This document shows positions 12,535 through 23,964 of a stretch of 64,000 nt of DNA, piece by piece. Made by a program: the position numbers and the translations under genes. Below the pieces are notes generated by a model. The model was not told the DNA's origin, made no database searches, and saw only the letters and a list, made by a program, of their open reading frames with translations. How positions within the stretch are numbered: the first letter of the stretch is position 1; the number at the start of each line of letters is the position of its first letter. The stretch is from Cryptomeria japonica (Eukaryota; Streptophyta; Pinopsida; Cupressales; Cupressaceae), in assembly GCF_030272615.1 (NCBI RefSeq), contig NC_081408.1, positions 607,670,173-607,734,172 on the forward strand, in the 5' to 3' direction.

Positions 12535-13697
12535 TGTTAGATAATTCAAATAACAAAAAGACAACTAAGAGGGGGGGATGAATCAGTTGTCACAGATTAC
12601 CGGAATAATTAGCAATTTAAACTTTAATATTAGAACCCAAAACATTAATACCGAAATAGCAGATAAACCAATTAAGCATAAACAATAATCATAGAATAAA
12701 TACCAACCACATGACACCAATATTTGTACATGGAAAACCCGGTAAAGGGAAAAACCATGGTGGGAAGCCTACCCACAGTCAGATAATACTTATGTAGTAA
12801 GTATCTGAATTACAATGAAGGGGTGTGCACTTCTAGGAAGGCCAATAGCCTAGAGCACACTTCTCATCACAAAAGGAGCCTCACTGACTACATAGAAATC
12901 CAAACTACAATCTGGAGAAGTGTTGAACTGCAAACAATGGCATCTCATATTCTTGAGTATAGTTTCAGTTAAGCTCAATACTAGAGGACTAAATCCTCTT
13001 ACATAAACCCAATTTGATCTCCAATGATCGACCAACTCCTCTTCTTGAATGATATTACATTATTCGCACATTACATTCCTTGACCATGACCTCTAACAAT
13101 AACCATGATGACCTACAATGAGATCTTATATCTATATATACAAACCCTCAACCATAAACAATCAGGTCGGCCACCAAATAATGAACCAATTACATAATTG
13201 CAAACCACATCGGCCTTAGACCAAACAAATAATATCAAAACACAAGACATCCCATAAATACATTAATAGGTCCTATCCATAAATTATATTAAAGCCAATC
13301 CATAACCTAGATCAATCAAGACCAAGTATAGGTCCACATGCCACAACAATGATCTCCATTAGCCAAGTCTCAAACATGGTCACCAATATCATCCTAAAAC
13401 TCCACCAGAAGCTGCACCAACACCACTTATGCAATTCATTAGAGATCTCCACCAAAAGCTCTACTGGTGAAACCCTCGCCGGAACCAGAAACCAATCTTC
13501 TAAGCAAGAAGGATAAAATCTGATCTCCAGAGAAAAACCAACTTACCAAATATGAGCATGAGTATCATGAACAAGACAATTCCATCACCAGATTATGTAG
13601 GAGCCTACCGGATCATGTCGGATCCAAGTTAACCAGAAAACACTCAACCTACCGAGACCAAAAGGGTGCTAAGAAAGCATCCAAATAGCTAGTGTTG
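12535..13697 (-). repeat. copia-2a 5' LTR, truncated
   Basis: Aligns with the copia-2b 3' LTR (29362-30570) from TGTTAGATA onward, including the block around CCAACTCCTCTTC and the CTAGTGTTG motif near the far end. The last roughly 60 bp, including the TGTTGGCC terminus, are missing. The sequence switches at about 13697 to gypsy-1. Confidence 0.85.
13131..13140 (-). promoter_or_regulatory. Candidate TATA box in copia-2a LTR
   Basis: TATATATAGA on the - strand, inside the LTR. The equivalent position in the copia-2b LTR (29951-29960) keeps TGTATATAGA. No start site can be shown. Confidence 0.4.
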
Positions 13698-13932
13698 TCA
13701 TCCAAGAGATAAAGTGCTCTTCCAAGTGAGGGCCACCTTGAATCTTGAAAATCTTTAGATATAGAGGACAATCAAGCAATTTTAGGAGTTTTAAATCCAC
13801 TAACTTGGTTATGATTTCTAACTCTAATGCAATGCTTCATTGGTGTGTTTGAAGTATTTTTCTTCTTGTAGGTTGAAGACCATATTTTTTGCATACAAGT
13901 AATGTGATAAATAGATCTTATTCAAAGTGTTC

Positions 13933-15767
13933 AGAGTCAGAAGATGAAGCCTCTAACTCCTCTTTAAGTGGCTTAGTGAAAACATTTATAGTATCAATAT
14001 AAACATTTTTAATGTTGTAAGTTCCTTCGTGATTTGGTTCAATGATCACTTGTAGCTGACATACTTGTTGACATAACCTTGATGACTATGTTAGTCTTTG
14101 TCATCTTTCCCATTCATCTTCCTCGAGATTGATGACTGGTCTAGCTTTTGTAGCCTCCAATTCTTCATTTGTTATCCCATATCTGATTTTCTCTATCTCA
14201 TTAGAGGGAGATATAATAGGTGAATAGTTTTCTTGTTATTTTCCTTCTTTTATCTATTGTTTGTAATCTTCTTATCTTTTTAGTCTGATTTATTCTATTT
14301 CCTTTTGTAGCTTCAACCTTATTATCTCTTGTGATTCATCTACAATATCATTAGGTTCTTTAGGTGTTTATTTAGTAGATGTATCTGAGAGAGGCTCTGG
14401 ACCCCATTCATACTCATTCAAGTTTGTTTTTGAATCCTCTACTTGTATTCTTCTTGTATATGTGATAGGAATATTTAGTGGTGCAAACAAGCTTTTGATT
14501 CCTTCCACTTCTTCTCTCATGTCTTCTGGAATATCTACTTCTTGTAGTGTTATTGCTAATACAATTGGAACTTGATTACATTTTGCTTCTTCTCTCTTGA
14601 TTGTCAGTTCTTCTTGTTCTTTTTCATACTCATCCTAAATTTATTGAGTATTTACTTCTTGTGATGCTTGATGTAGTATCTTTTTCCTCCACTTAGGTTG
14701 TTGATGAGGCATTTTTTATTTATTTAATGACTCTTCTAGATGGTAGCCAAGTCTAGTTTTATCATTTGTAGACATAGTTTGTAACTTGATAGGTTCAATT
14801 ATTCCATGTTGGTGCTTTCCCAAAGGACTAGTACCTAAATATCCCATATGTTGAATCATCTTATAACCTAGACCATATTGGGTAGGGGAAATATCATTGT
14901 GTTTCCCTTCTCTATTTTCACTCTCTTCTTTGAAAAGTCATTTGAGAACATCGCCTCTTCTATTTCATATGTAAGGGAAGAAGAGGATTGTACAAAAATA
15001 CCATCATAGATGATTCTTGTATTTGAAGTTTGCGTCTTCATAGCCTCTAATGGTTTTCTAGACTATCGTGGTGATGGTAGAAGAGACTCAATGAGAGTAC
15101 AGGTTTGATCTTGTATCCATCCATACCAGTACCTGTGATTTTCAATTTATGTTCTAAGTCTTTCATCAAAGTTTCTGAACTTTTAGCTATAAAGGTTACT
15201 CTGTTATTAGGAACAAGGGTATTAAAAAACTTCTTTAAAGCATTATAGGTGTAGGTTGTATGCGTAGGAACACTGACTTCAACTCCATTGTAGGGAAATT
15301 TCAAACATTGATGATAAATAGATGACACTGCTTGCATTTCATGAATCCATAGTCTCCTTAACAAGATTTTGTAGGAGAGAGGAAGATCACGCACCTAAAA
15401 ATTAACATCTCATTCTATAGGTCCCACCCTGGTCGGCGATAGTACTAGACCCTTAGATGTTCTTTCTTCTTCATCATAAGCTTTGATTGTTATTTTCTTT
15501 GTTGGATTGATGACATTATAAAAAAATCACAATTGTATTAGTAAATTGCAGGTACAAATATTCAACCCAACGCCTCCATCTATCAAAACATGCTTGACTC
15601 AATGCTTATGGATCATAGCTTCAATATGCAATGGCTAGTTATGTGGATGATTCAGTAAATTGTCATCTTCTTTAGAAAAAGATAGGTAGTCTTCTTTAGA
15701 AAAATATGAGTAGTGAGGTGAAGTCAGGGGACCCACCATAGATTGAAACCAACCCAAATCTAAGTTC
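13933..15767 (-). pseudogene. gypsy-1 protease and C-terminal tail
   Basis: From 15767 downward the frame reads LDLGWFQSMVGP, then after stops VLIDGGVGLNIC, the D-G-G form of the retropepsin active site, then 15047-15394 with LLRRLWIHEMQAVSSIYHQC and LKFPYNG, the C-terminal half of plant gypsy proteases. Further down an acidic, low-complexity segment ends ELEASSSDSEHFE and a stop near 13933. No YxDD-type RT motif follows. Numerous stops make it a pseudogene. The 13698-13932 remainder is non-coding. Confidence 0.75.
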
Positions 15768-17223
15768 TATTGAACACAAAATGCCACTGAGAGGGGGGTG
15801 AATCAGTGGTTCCTAATCTTTTCTTTTGTCTTATCTAACTTCAAAATATCAGTTATTCACTTAACCACTAAACAGACATACTGGTAATAAAAGAGAGAAA
15901 TCCAAAGAGATCATTCACACACAAGTAGCTCACAACACCAGAATTATGAGGAAAACCCAATATGGGAAAAACCTTGGTGAGAATAGCTGCTAGAGACTAC
16001 TGCTCCAATCCAACCTCACAGGTAAAACATTGACTTACAAATATTTTGGGCACCAGCCCAAGGAGAACCAACCCTTGCACCGAGCTTCAATTTGGTGATG
16101 TATATTGAAATACTATTTTAATACAATTGAGGCTTCTTGTTGCAAATGAATTCTGCAACTCTTTGATCAAATAACACTCTGTCAGTTGATAGTCTTTTCT
16201 CCTCCACTAAAACTCACACTGTCGGTTGTGGCATTAATGTCTCTATTTCTCCACCTCTCTTATCTTTCTCTCCTTCTCACACACAATCTTTCAACACACT
16301 TGATCACACTAGGATGCTTCCTTCTTTGCCATGCCTTACCAGTTAGGCTCAACTGCAAGACTACAAAACTATTGGTAGAATCCTCTCACTGGTATGCTTG
16401 CTCACACACACACTACAAATTTTGTAGAATTCTTTCCAAGGCTCACAATTCATTTCTTTTCTTACTTCTCTCTACACTCCTCTACTTTCGCAACATTAGC
16501 TCATTTTGTTTTTAGCTCTCATTACTTATATGGCAATTTCCCGCCAAAACATAATTCAAAAAACTTGAGCGGTTAGGGTTTCCTCTTTTCGACACAATCT
16601 TCATGAGATCCAATCCTACCTATCTCAGATTGATCACCTATCCTAGAAGGATGCACCTGCACATGGTTTCCATTATCTAATGCACATTTTCTAGAAATGG
16701 TAGTCTCGAACCAGATCTTCTGTCATGAAATCAGTTGACACATAAAGTTCTTCAGAAGTTTTCTTTTCGAGGACTTCCTGAATCGGATTTCCCTTGCATA
16801 GATTCAGGTGCCAACTACACTCTGATCTTCCTTTGTCATTCCTTCTTCCTCAAGCCACAATCAGTCAAATAAAATCCTATGATTTGTGGATCCTCCATTA
16901 ATGGTGATTATCTGTTTCATCAACCCTATCGATGAGGCTTCACCAACCACAACCCATTTTCCACCTCTACTTCTTATGGCGGCACAATGATCAAGACATG
17001 GCCCACCAACACATAGTTGGTCCAGAAAACACATACCAGTATAACTCTTTGCTAATAGAGATTTATTCTTCTGTAAACCAATAGAGCACCCTATACTGGT
17101 AACAAATATTCACTTCCAGTGGTGTGAGACTACCGGTAGGCCTTCATTCTTTATGCTCATGCCTATGTGAGTATTCATCATGTCAGTTGACATCAATGAC
17201 AACCTAGTGCCGAATAACCAACA
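15768..17223 (-). repeat. copia-3 3' LTR
   Basis: Pairs with 22647-23964. It holds about 140 bp (around 16235-16380) absent from the 5' LTR, between two CACTGKYG / CACTGGTATGC-like sites. A TATA-like TATAAGTA lies at 16523-16530 on the - strand. The G-run plus TGAATCA motif is at 15789-15806. Confidence 0.9.
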
Positions 17224-17240
17224 ATCTCCCCTTTTGGCAT
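17224..17240 (-). promoter_or_regulatory. copia-3 polypurine tract
   Basis: CCAAAAGGGGAGAT on the - strand immediately before the LTR start TGTTGG. Confidence 0.8.
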
Positions 17241-17366
17241 TGATGTCATCTTCTAGTGGGATACTCCATATCGGTACATTTCTCCCCCTTTGACACAATG
17301 ACAAATGGTACTATGCGCTCCCCCTTTGATTCATACCAAACTCCCCTTGAATCACATAAAACCTAC

Positions 17367-19340
17367 CTAGGTAGATGACACAATTCCCAACTTGTGTCGG
17401 AGGTACTCAAAAGTTCTTACCAGTAATGGTTTGGTGAAAATGTCTGCTATTTGTTGACCAGTAGGAACATAATCTATCCTTATCTCTTGTCCTTCAACCT
17501 TCTCTCTGAGAAAATGATATTTGATAGCAATGTTCTTTGTTCTAGAATACATGATAGGATTGTTTGCTATGTTGATTGCACTCGAATTGTCACACCGAAT
17601 GAAAATAGGATTAGTGATGTCCACCTATATATCTTTGAGAGTTTTCTTCATCCAAAGCACCTAAGAGAAACATGTAGCAGTAGCAATGTACTCAGCTTTA
17701 GCAGTGGATAGAGGGATTGAGTCCTACTTATTGCTATGCCAAGAGAGCAACCGGTCACCAAGAAAGAATGCACCACCACTTGTTCTCTCTCTATCATCAA
17801 TGCATCATGTCCAATCAACATTAGTGTAAGCTTGCAAGAAAAAATCTCCCTGTTTAGGATACCACAAACCATAGCTAAGTGTTCCTTGTAGGTACCTAAA
17901 AATTCTGCTAACAACATTCATGTGTGACTGCTTTGGGGGAACTTGGAATCAGGCCACCATACACACTACATAAACTATACCTAGTCTTGAAGTGGTAAGA
18001 TACAGTAGAATACCTATCATGGATCTATACAGAGTCTGATCCACCACCGGTGATTCATCATTCTTGCTTAATTTGTTGCCAGTCACTATGGGGGTACTTA
18101 CCACTTTACAACCTTCCAGTTTGATTTTCTTCAACATCTCCTTTGCATACTTGATTTGAGAGATAAATATTCCTTTATCTTGCTGTAATATCTACAAACC
18201 AAGGTAGTAAGTCAATTCACCAAGAATTGACATCTTAAATTCTGAATGCATCTGATCAGCAAACTCTTTGCAAAGGGTATCCAAAGATGATGTCATCTAC
18301 ATACACAACCACAATAATCATGTCATTCCCATCTTTCTTTATGTACAAATTGCTATCAACACTTCCCTTTTTGAATCCTTTCTCCTTCAGATCCTGATCT
18401 AATCTTGAGTACCATGCTCTCGAAGCTTTCTTTAGACCATAGAGAGCCTTCTTTAACTGACACACAAATGTCTCATCATCATGTAGCAGAAACCCTTCTA
18501 GTTGCTCCATGTATACTTCTTCTTCCAAATTTCCATTTAGAAAAGAAAATTTTACATCCATTTGGTATACTTTATAGCCCTTGTAGGCAGAGTAAGCTAG
18601 AAACATTCTAATTGCTTCTAATCTATCCACCAGTGCAAATGTTTCTTCAAATTCAATCCCCTCTACTTTAGAGTAACCTTTGCATACTAGTCTAGCCTTG
18701 TGCCTTACAATCTTACCTGCTTCATTCATCTTGTTTCGATAGACTCATTTTGTGCCAATGATGTTCTTGTCTTCCGGTCTACGAACTAATTCCCAAGTCT
18801 TCTTCTTCTCAATCTAGTGCAGTTCTTCCATAGCATCCATCCATTCTTGTCTCTTACTGGCCTCAATGAATGTTTTGGGTTCAACTTCAGTCATCAGGTA
18901 TAGGTTGACTTGTTCATCATTCCAGGCAAGTCTTCTTCTAGTTTGCACACCATCACTCACATTTCCCAGAATTTTCTCTTTCAGGTGATTCAGTTGTACA
19001 TACCAATTGGGGACCTTCTTGGATGCTACCTCTAGTTCAGTATCTATCTGAACTTCACAATATTCATCACTAGAGTCATCATACTAGTTAACCTATGGTT
19101 GACATCCTTTATGCATATCTTCATCAACTTTTACATGCACACTCTCAACGACCCTTCTTAGTCTTTTATTGTAGCATTTGTAGGCTTTGCTGTTAGATGA
19201 GTAACCAATGAAGATTCCTTCATCACTCCTAGAGTCAAAACTTCCTAAACCATCCATATCTTTCTTGATGAAGCACTTGCTTCAAAATACTTTGAAGTAT
19301 TTGACTGATGGCTTTCGGTCATACCATAACTCATAAGGTG
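17367..19340 (-). pseudogene. copia-3 reverse transcriptase and RNase H
   Basis: RT fragment 18256-18729 has [52 protein letters not shown] and an intact YVDDIIFG, after which the frame breaks. The thumb resumes at 17949-18137 (KLSKNDESPVVDQTLYRSMIG) and RNase H at 17648-17917 and 17367-17624 (IRCDNSSAINIANNP, IKYHFLREKVEGQ, ADIFTKPL). The N-terminal RT and connector at about 18730-19340 are readable only across stops (WxAM.EELH, NTWELVRRPEDKNIIGT). Confidence 0.87.
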
Positions 19341-20090
19341 TCATTTATTGTTTGTTCTTGATTGAACCTGGTTCAAAGTGTATGTAGCAGTATGAACAAC
19401 TTCTTTCCAATATGTGTTTGGTAGATTGGCCTCATTTAACATGGTTTTGGCCATCTCCTTGACTGTCTTGTTCTTCCTTTCTACCACACCATTTTGTTGT
19501 GGTGTTCTAGGAGAAGAGTATTGCCTTCTAATTCCATGTTTTTCACAATAATCTTCAAATTCATTTGATGTGAACTCTCCACCCCTATTTGATCTTAGGC
19601 ATTTTAATTTGTACCCACTTTCCTTTTCCACCATTTTCTGAAAGATCTTGAATCTTTCAAATACTTGTGATTTATCTTGTAGAAAGGTGACCCATGTCAT
19701 CCTTGAGTAGTCATCAATGAAGAGCATAAATTATCTTTCATCGACAAGTGCTCTTGTTTGAGTTGGACCACATAGATTTGTATGGAAAATTTCAAGTGGT
19801 CTTGAGGTGTTGTGCTCCTTTGTACTGGAACTCACTTTTGTTTGCTTACCTTTTACACATTCATGACAAAATGTGTTTACCGGTTTGATGATGGGTGGAA
19901 TATTCCTTACACACCCCTTTTTTCTTACTGCATCTAAGTTATCAAAATTGATGTGACCTAATCTTCTGTGCCATAGCCAACTTTCATCTACTTTTCCTAA
20001 CATACATTGGGACTCATAGCATTCCTTCAGATTATAAACATTTCCATCAGTCCTCTTTCCTTCTGCCACAACTTTACCAGTATTGTATTT
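19341..20090 (-). pseudogene. copia-3 integrase
   Basis: 19731-20069 carries LWHRRLGHINFDNLDAVRKK, the zinc-binding GAG-pre-integrase (CHECVKGKQ), then HTNLCGPTQTRAL, in which the first catalytic-region Asp of HTD is Asn. 19341-19727 continues with FIDDYSRMTWVTFLQDKS, CLRSNRGGEFTSNEFEDYC (normally R-x-D-x-GGEF, here Asn) and TPQQNGVVERKNKT. One stop separates the two pieces. Two acidic positions are replaced by Asn (GAT/GAC to AAT/AAC), which would abolish activity. Confidence 0.88.
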
Positions 20091-20411
20091 CTTTATCTAG
20101 CAACTGGTTGAGTCAAAGGTGAATTTGTAGCCTTTTTCACACATCTGACTCACACTCAGTAGATTATGCTTGAGGCCTTCCATATAATATACATCATGTT
20201 CCTTCATTTTTCCATCAATGCTTAGAGTTCCTTTTCCCTTTATTTTGATGAAGAAATTGACTCCAAACCTTACTAATCCACCATTCTAGTCTTCAAGTTT
20301 GATGAATTTATTTTTGTCACTAGTCATATGGTTTGAACAACCACTCTCTACCACCCATAGATTTTTCCTTTCAACCTGCAAGGTCGTCTGTACTAAGAGA
20401 CTTGATTCTAC
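20091..20411 (-). pseudogene. copia-3 protease
   Basis: Between integrase and gag the translated - strand shows WVVESGCSNHMTSDKNKF with a stop-ridden continuation (VRFGVNFFIKIKGKGTLS). The active site is ESG instead of DSG. The frame to gag is interrupted at 20412. Confidence 0.65.
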
Positions 20412-22581
20412 CTATTTATTTTCTTTCTCAACCCAAACTGATTTGATTTCCTTCTTCTTGTCTATTGCTATATTGATCTTAGATTCAATTACCAGCCCTT
20501 GATTTGGATTTGCCTTCATTTTCTTGATCTTCTTATTTTTGTATAACTTTGCTATGTGTCCAAATTCTTGACAATTATAGACTTTTACATTTTCATTAAA
20601 AGGAACATCCTTAAAATTATTGTAGGGTGTAGGTTTATTCTTCCTACAATCAAAACTCTTATGACCAAATCCATTGCACTGATAGCAGACAATATTCATA
20701 TCCCTGAGTGTATTAAATGGGTTTCTATTTTCATAATTCATAGAAGGCTTATTGTTTAATCTATAGTCAGCTATTCTATGTCCAAATTTATTACACCAGT
20801 AACAGTAACCATGAAATTTTGAAACATACTGATTAAGATGTCTTGGTCCTGAATGGAACTGCCTCATGGAGGGTCTTTCCTTCATGTTGTTAAATCTGGT
20901 GAATCCTTCATGGTCAATTCTAGCATTTCTCCTTGGGTCTACATTTTGGTGCAAGAAGTGTGGCGTGTGGTACATTTTTGCATACTGGTTTGAGTGATGA
21001 TTTCCAACCGCATATGCATATGTCTTTTTGTCGGCATCCTTGCCTACAATGAATGCCTTCTTTCCTTCACCTTCAATTAAAGAGGTGAACATTATTTATT
21101 TGTCAGATTTATCTTTGTGGGTTGAACTTTGACCTTGTTCAAAACCTAAGCCATTGGTGTCTTTGGATTGCTTTTGTTTGCTCAACATCCTATCTAAGGC
21201 CTCAATTTTGTCTTCATACTTGCTCCTTATTTTTATTTCTTCCTTCCTTTCTTCAAGCTCCTTTCTGAGCTTTATTATTTCTCCTTCTAGCTCTTGATGC
21301 TCCTTTTCTTTCTTTGTTAGATCAAAAGTTGTAGCTTCACTAATCCTCTTAGTTTCTTCCAACTATAGTTTCAAGTCAGATATGACTTGACTTGACTCTT
21401 CCATAGACTACTTCAAAAGATCTTGTTCATCTACTGCAACAAGCTTAACCCTCTTGAGTTCTCTTCTTTTTTTACTCAATTCTTCAAGCGCACTAATATT
21501 TTCTCTCTCCAAGTCCACTTTAGCCTCAATATCCTCTTCTTCCTCATCTTCATCAACTGGTCTATCAAGTGCCATGAAAAGATTGAATTTTCTGTCATTC
21601 TCATGGTTATCATCTTCTGATGCATTTTCATCATCTATTGTGTTATCCTCAATGATATATATGTTGTTCTAGTTCTAGTAGCCTCTCTTTCCCTATGAGT
21701 AGTCATTCCTTTCTCTATCTTTGCCAGAAGATCTTCTGAACCCTCTTGACTCATCTCCACCAATTTCTTTGTGAGGACAATTTGCAGTGAAGTGTCCCAC
21801 TTTCCCACAGTTGAAGCATTTAAGTGGTAGTTTTCCTTTGTACTAACCGGATCCTCTTTTGAGCTTCCTAAAAAAGTTTGCTACTTTTGTATCAGAGTCC
21901 TCATTGGATTCTTTATGAGTAACCACTTCTTTTCCCTTTTTAGTGATATTGAATGTTGCTTCTTTCCTTGAGGAAGTATCACTGATTGTTCTCATCTCAT
22001 AGGCTGTCAGAGAGCCAAATAGCTCATCCATTGTAAGTCTTCAAATCCTTGGATTCTTCAATGGCTGACACCATAGTATCATATTTGGGAGTGAGAGATC
22101 TAAGTATCTTCTTGACAAGAATCTCATTTGCAATCTCTTCTCCAAGTCCTCTAATGGTATTCACAGTTTCATCAAATCTGTGAACATAGTCTGCAATCTT
22201 TTCATCATCTTTCATTTTGATGCTTTCAAGTTGGCCTCTTCGTGTTTGAAGCTTGGCTTCTTTGACTTTTGCATCTTCCTCAAACAACCTCTACAATTTG
22301 TCCCATGTCTCCTTTGCTGAAATATAGTGCATGACTTTGACAAATTCATTATCGGATAGTCCACTCAAGATAGCATGTTTTTTCTTTGCATTATTCTCAT
22401 ACTCCTTTTTTGCATCTGGATCAGAGGGAGGAGCATCAGGAATGACATACCCATTCTTGACCAACATCTACACATCAAAACCAAGAGATGAAATATAGGT
22501 CTCCATTCTTCTGCTCCAGAAGGCATAGTTGGATCCATCAAACATGGGGGCTTTTGAGGAAGCAGACTCACTTCTTGCCAT
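20412..22581 (-). pseudogene. copia-3 gag with four zinc-knuckle positions
   Basis: ATG at 22581 (MARSESASSKAPMFDGSNYA), a DUF4219/UBN2-type capsid through 22024-22287 (RRGQLESIKMKDDEKIADYV), then 21843-22031. A first knuckle near 21780-21830 is intact (CFNCGKVGHFTANC). A coiled-coil Lys/Glu-rich segment lies at 21096-21362. 20412-21092 holds three further knuckle positions: CYWCNKFGHRIADY (last Cys lost), CYQCNGFGHKSFDC (intact) and VYNCQEFGHIAKLY (first and last Cys lost). Stops at several points. Confidence 0.85.
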
Positions 22582-22632
22582 TGTGTTCAAAGTCCAGAAT
22601 CAACCCAAGGTTTAAATGTAACTAGGAACTTG

Positions 22633-22646
22633 GCTCTGATACCAAT
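22633..22646 (-). promoter_or_regulatory. copia-3 primer binding site
   Basis: ATTGGTATCAGAGC on the - strand, a perfect match to the initiator-Met copia primer site, directly after the LTR end TTCAACA. Confidence 0.93.
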
Positions 22647-23964
22647 TGTTGAACATAGAATACCACTAAGAGGGGGGTGAATCAGTGGTTCCTAAGCTTT
22701 TCTTTTGTCTAATCTAACTTCAGAATATCAGTTATTCACTTAACCACTAAACAATTATACTCGTAATACAAGAGAGAAATCCAAAGAGATCATTCACACA
22801 CAAGTAACTCACAACACCATAATTACAAGGAAAACCCAATATGGGAAAAACCTTGGTGAGAATAGCTACTAGAGACTATTGTTCCAATCCAACCTCATAG
22901 GTAAAACATTAACTTACAAAGATTTTGGGCACCAACCCAAGGAGCACCAACCCATGCACCGATCTTCAAGTTGGCGATGTATATTGAAATACTATTTGAA
23001 TACAATTGAGGCTTCTTGTTGCAAATGAATTTTGCAACTCTTTGATCAAATAACACTCTGCCAGTTGACAATCTTTTCTCCTCCACTAAAAATCACACTG
23101 TCAATTATGGAATTACTGTCTTTGTTTCTCACCGGTATGCTTGCTCACACACACACTACAAATTTCATATAATTCTTTCCAAGGCTCACAATTCATTTCT
23201 TTTCTTACTTCTCTCTACACTCCTCTACTTTCACAACATCAACTCATTTTGTTTTTAGCTCTCATTACTTATATGGTGATTTCCCGCTAGAATGTAATAC
23301 AAAAAAACTTGAGCAGTTAGGGTTTCCTCTTTTCAACACAATATTCATGAGATCTAATCCTACCTATCTTGGATCGATCACCTATCTTATAAGGATGCAC
23401 CTACACACAGTTTCCATTATCCAATGCATATTTTCTAGAAATGGCAATCTCGAACTAGATCTTCTGTCATGAAATCAGTTTACACAAAAAGCGCTTCAGA
23501 AGTTTTCTTTTCGAGGACTTCCTAAATCGGATTTCCCTTGCATAGATTTAGGCACCAAATACACTCTGATCTTCCTCCATCATTCCTTCTTCCTCAAGCC
23601 ACAATCAATAAAATACAATCCCGTGATTTGTGGCTCCTCCATTAATGGTGATTATCTATTTCATCAACCCTGTCGATGAGGCTTCACCAACCATAACCCG
23701 TTTGTCACCTCTACTTCTTATGGCATCACAATGATCAAGACATGGCCCACCAACACACAGTTGGTCCAGAAAACACATATCGGTATAACTCTTTGCCAAT
23801 AGAGATTTCTTCTTCTGTAAACTGATAGAGCACCCTATACCGGTAACACATATTCACTTCCAGTGGTGTGAGACTATCGGTAGGCCTTCATTCTTTATGC
23901 TCACACTTATGTGAGTATTCATCATGCTGGTTGACATCAATGACAACTTAGTGCCAAATTGCCA
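22647..23964 (-). repeat. copia-3 5' LTR
   Basis: Partner of 15768-17223 with a deletion of about 140 bp. Its outer terminus reads TGGCAATTTGG where the 3' LTR has TGTTGGTTATTCGG, a small change at the very end. Confidence 0.9.

Larger units (their letters stand above)
9971..13697 (-). mobile_element. 5' half of a copia retrotransposon, copia-2a
   Basis: Contains a 5' LTR (12535-13697), primer site, gag, protease and integrase on the - strand. RT, RNase H and the 3' LTR are absent: homology to copia-2b ends abruptly at about 9971 against the LINE-like tail. At the other end the LTR stops at about 13697, short of the TGTTGG terminus seen in copia-2b, and abuts gypsy-1. Both ends are therefore truncations. 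Confidence 0.88.
15768..23964 (-). mobile_element. Complete copia retrotransposon, copia-3
   Basis: LTRs at 15768-17223 and 22647-23964, primer site inside the right one and polypurine tract inside the left one, with gag, protease, integrase, RT and RNase H between, all - strand. It lies within gypsy-1 coding sequence. A 5-bp target duplication is not clear: the flanks AGTTC and GAAAG do not match, and the outer end of the 5' LTR has a small change. The 5' LTR lacks about 140 bp present in the 3' LTR. Confidence 0.9.
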
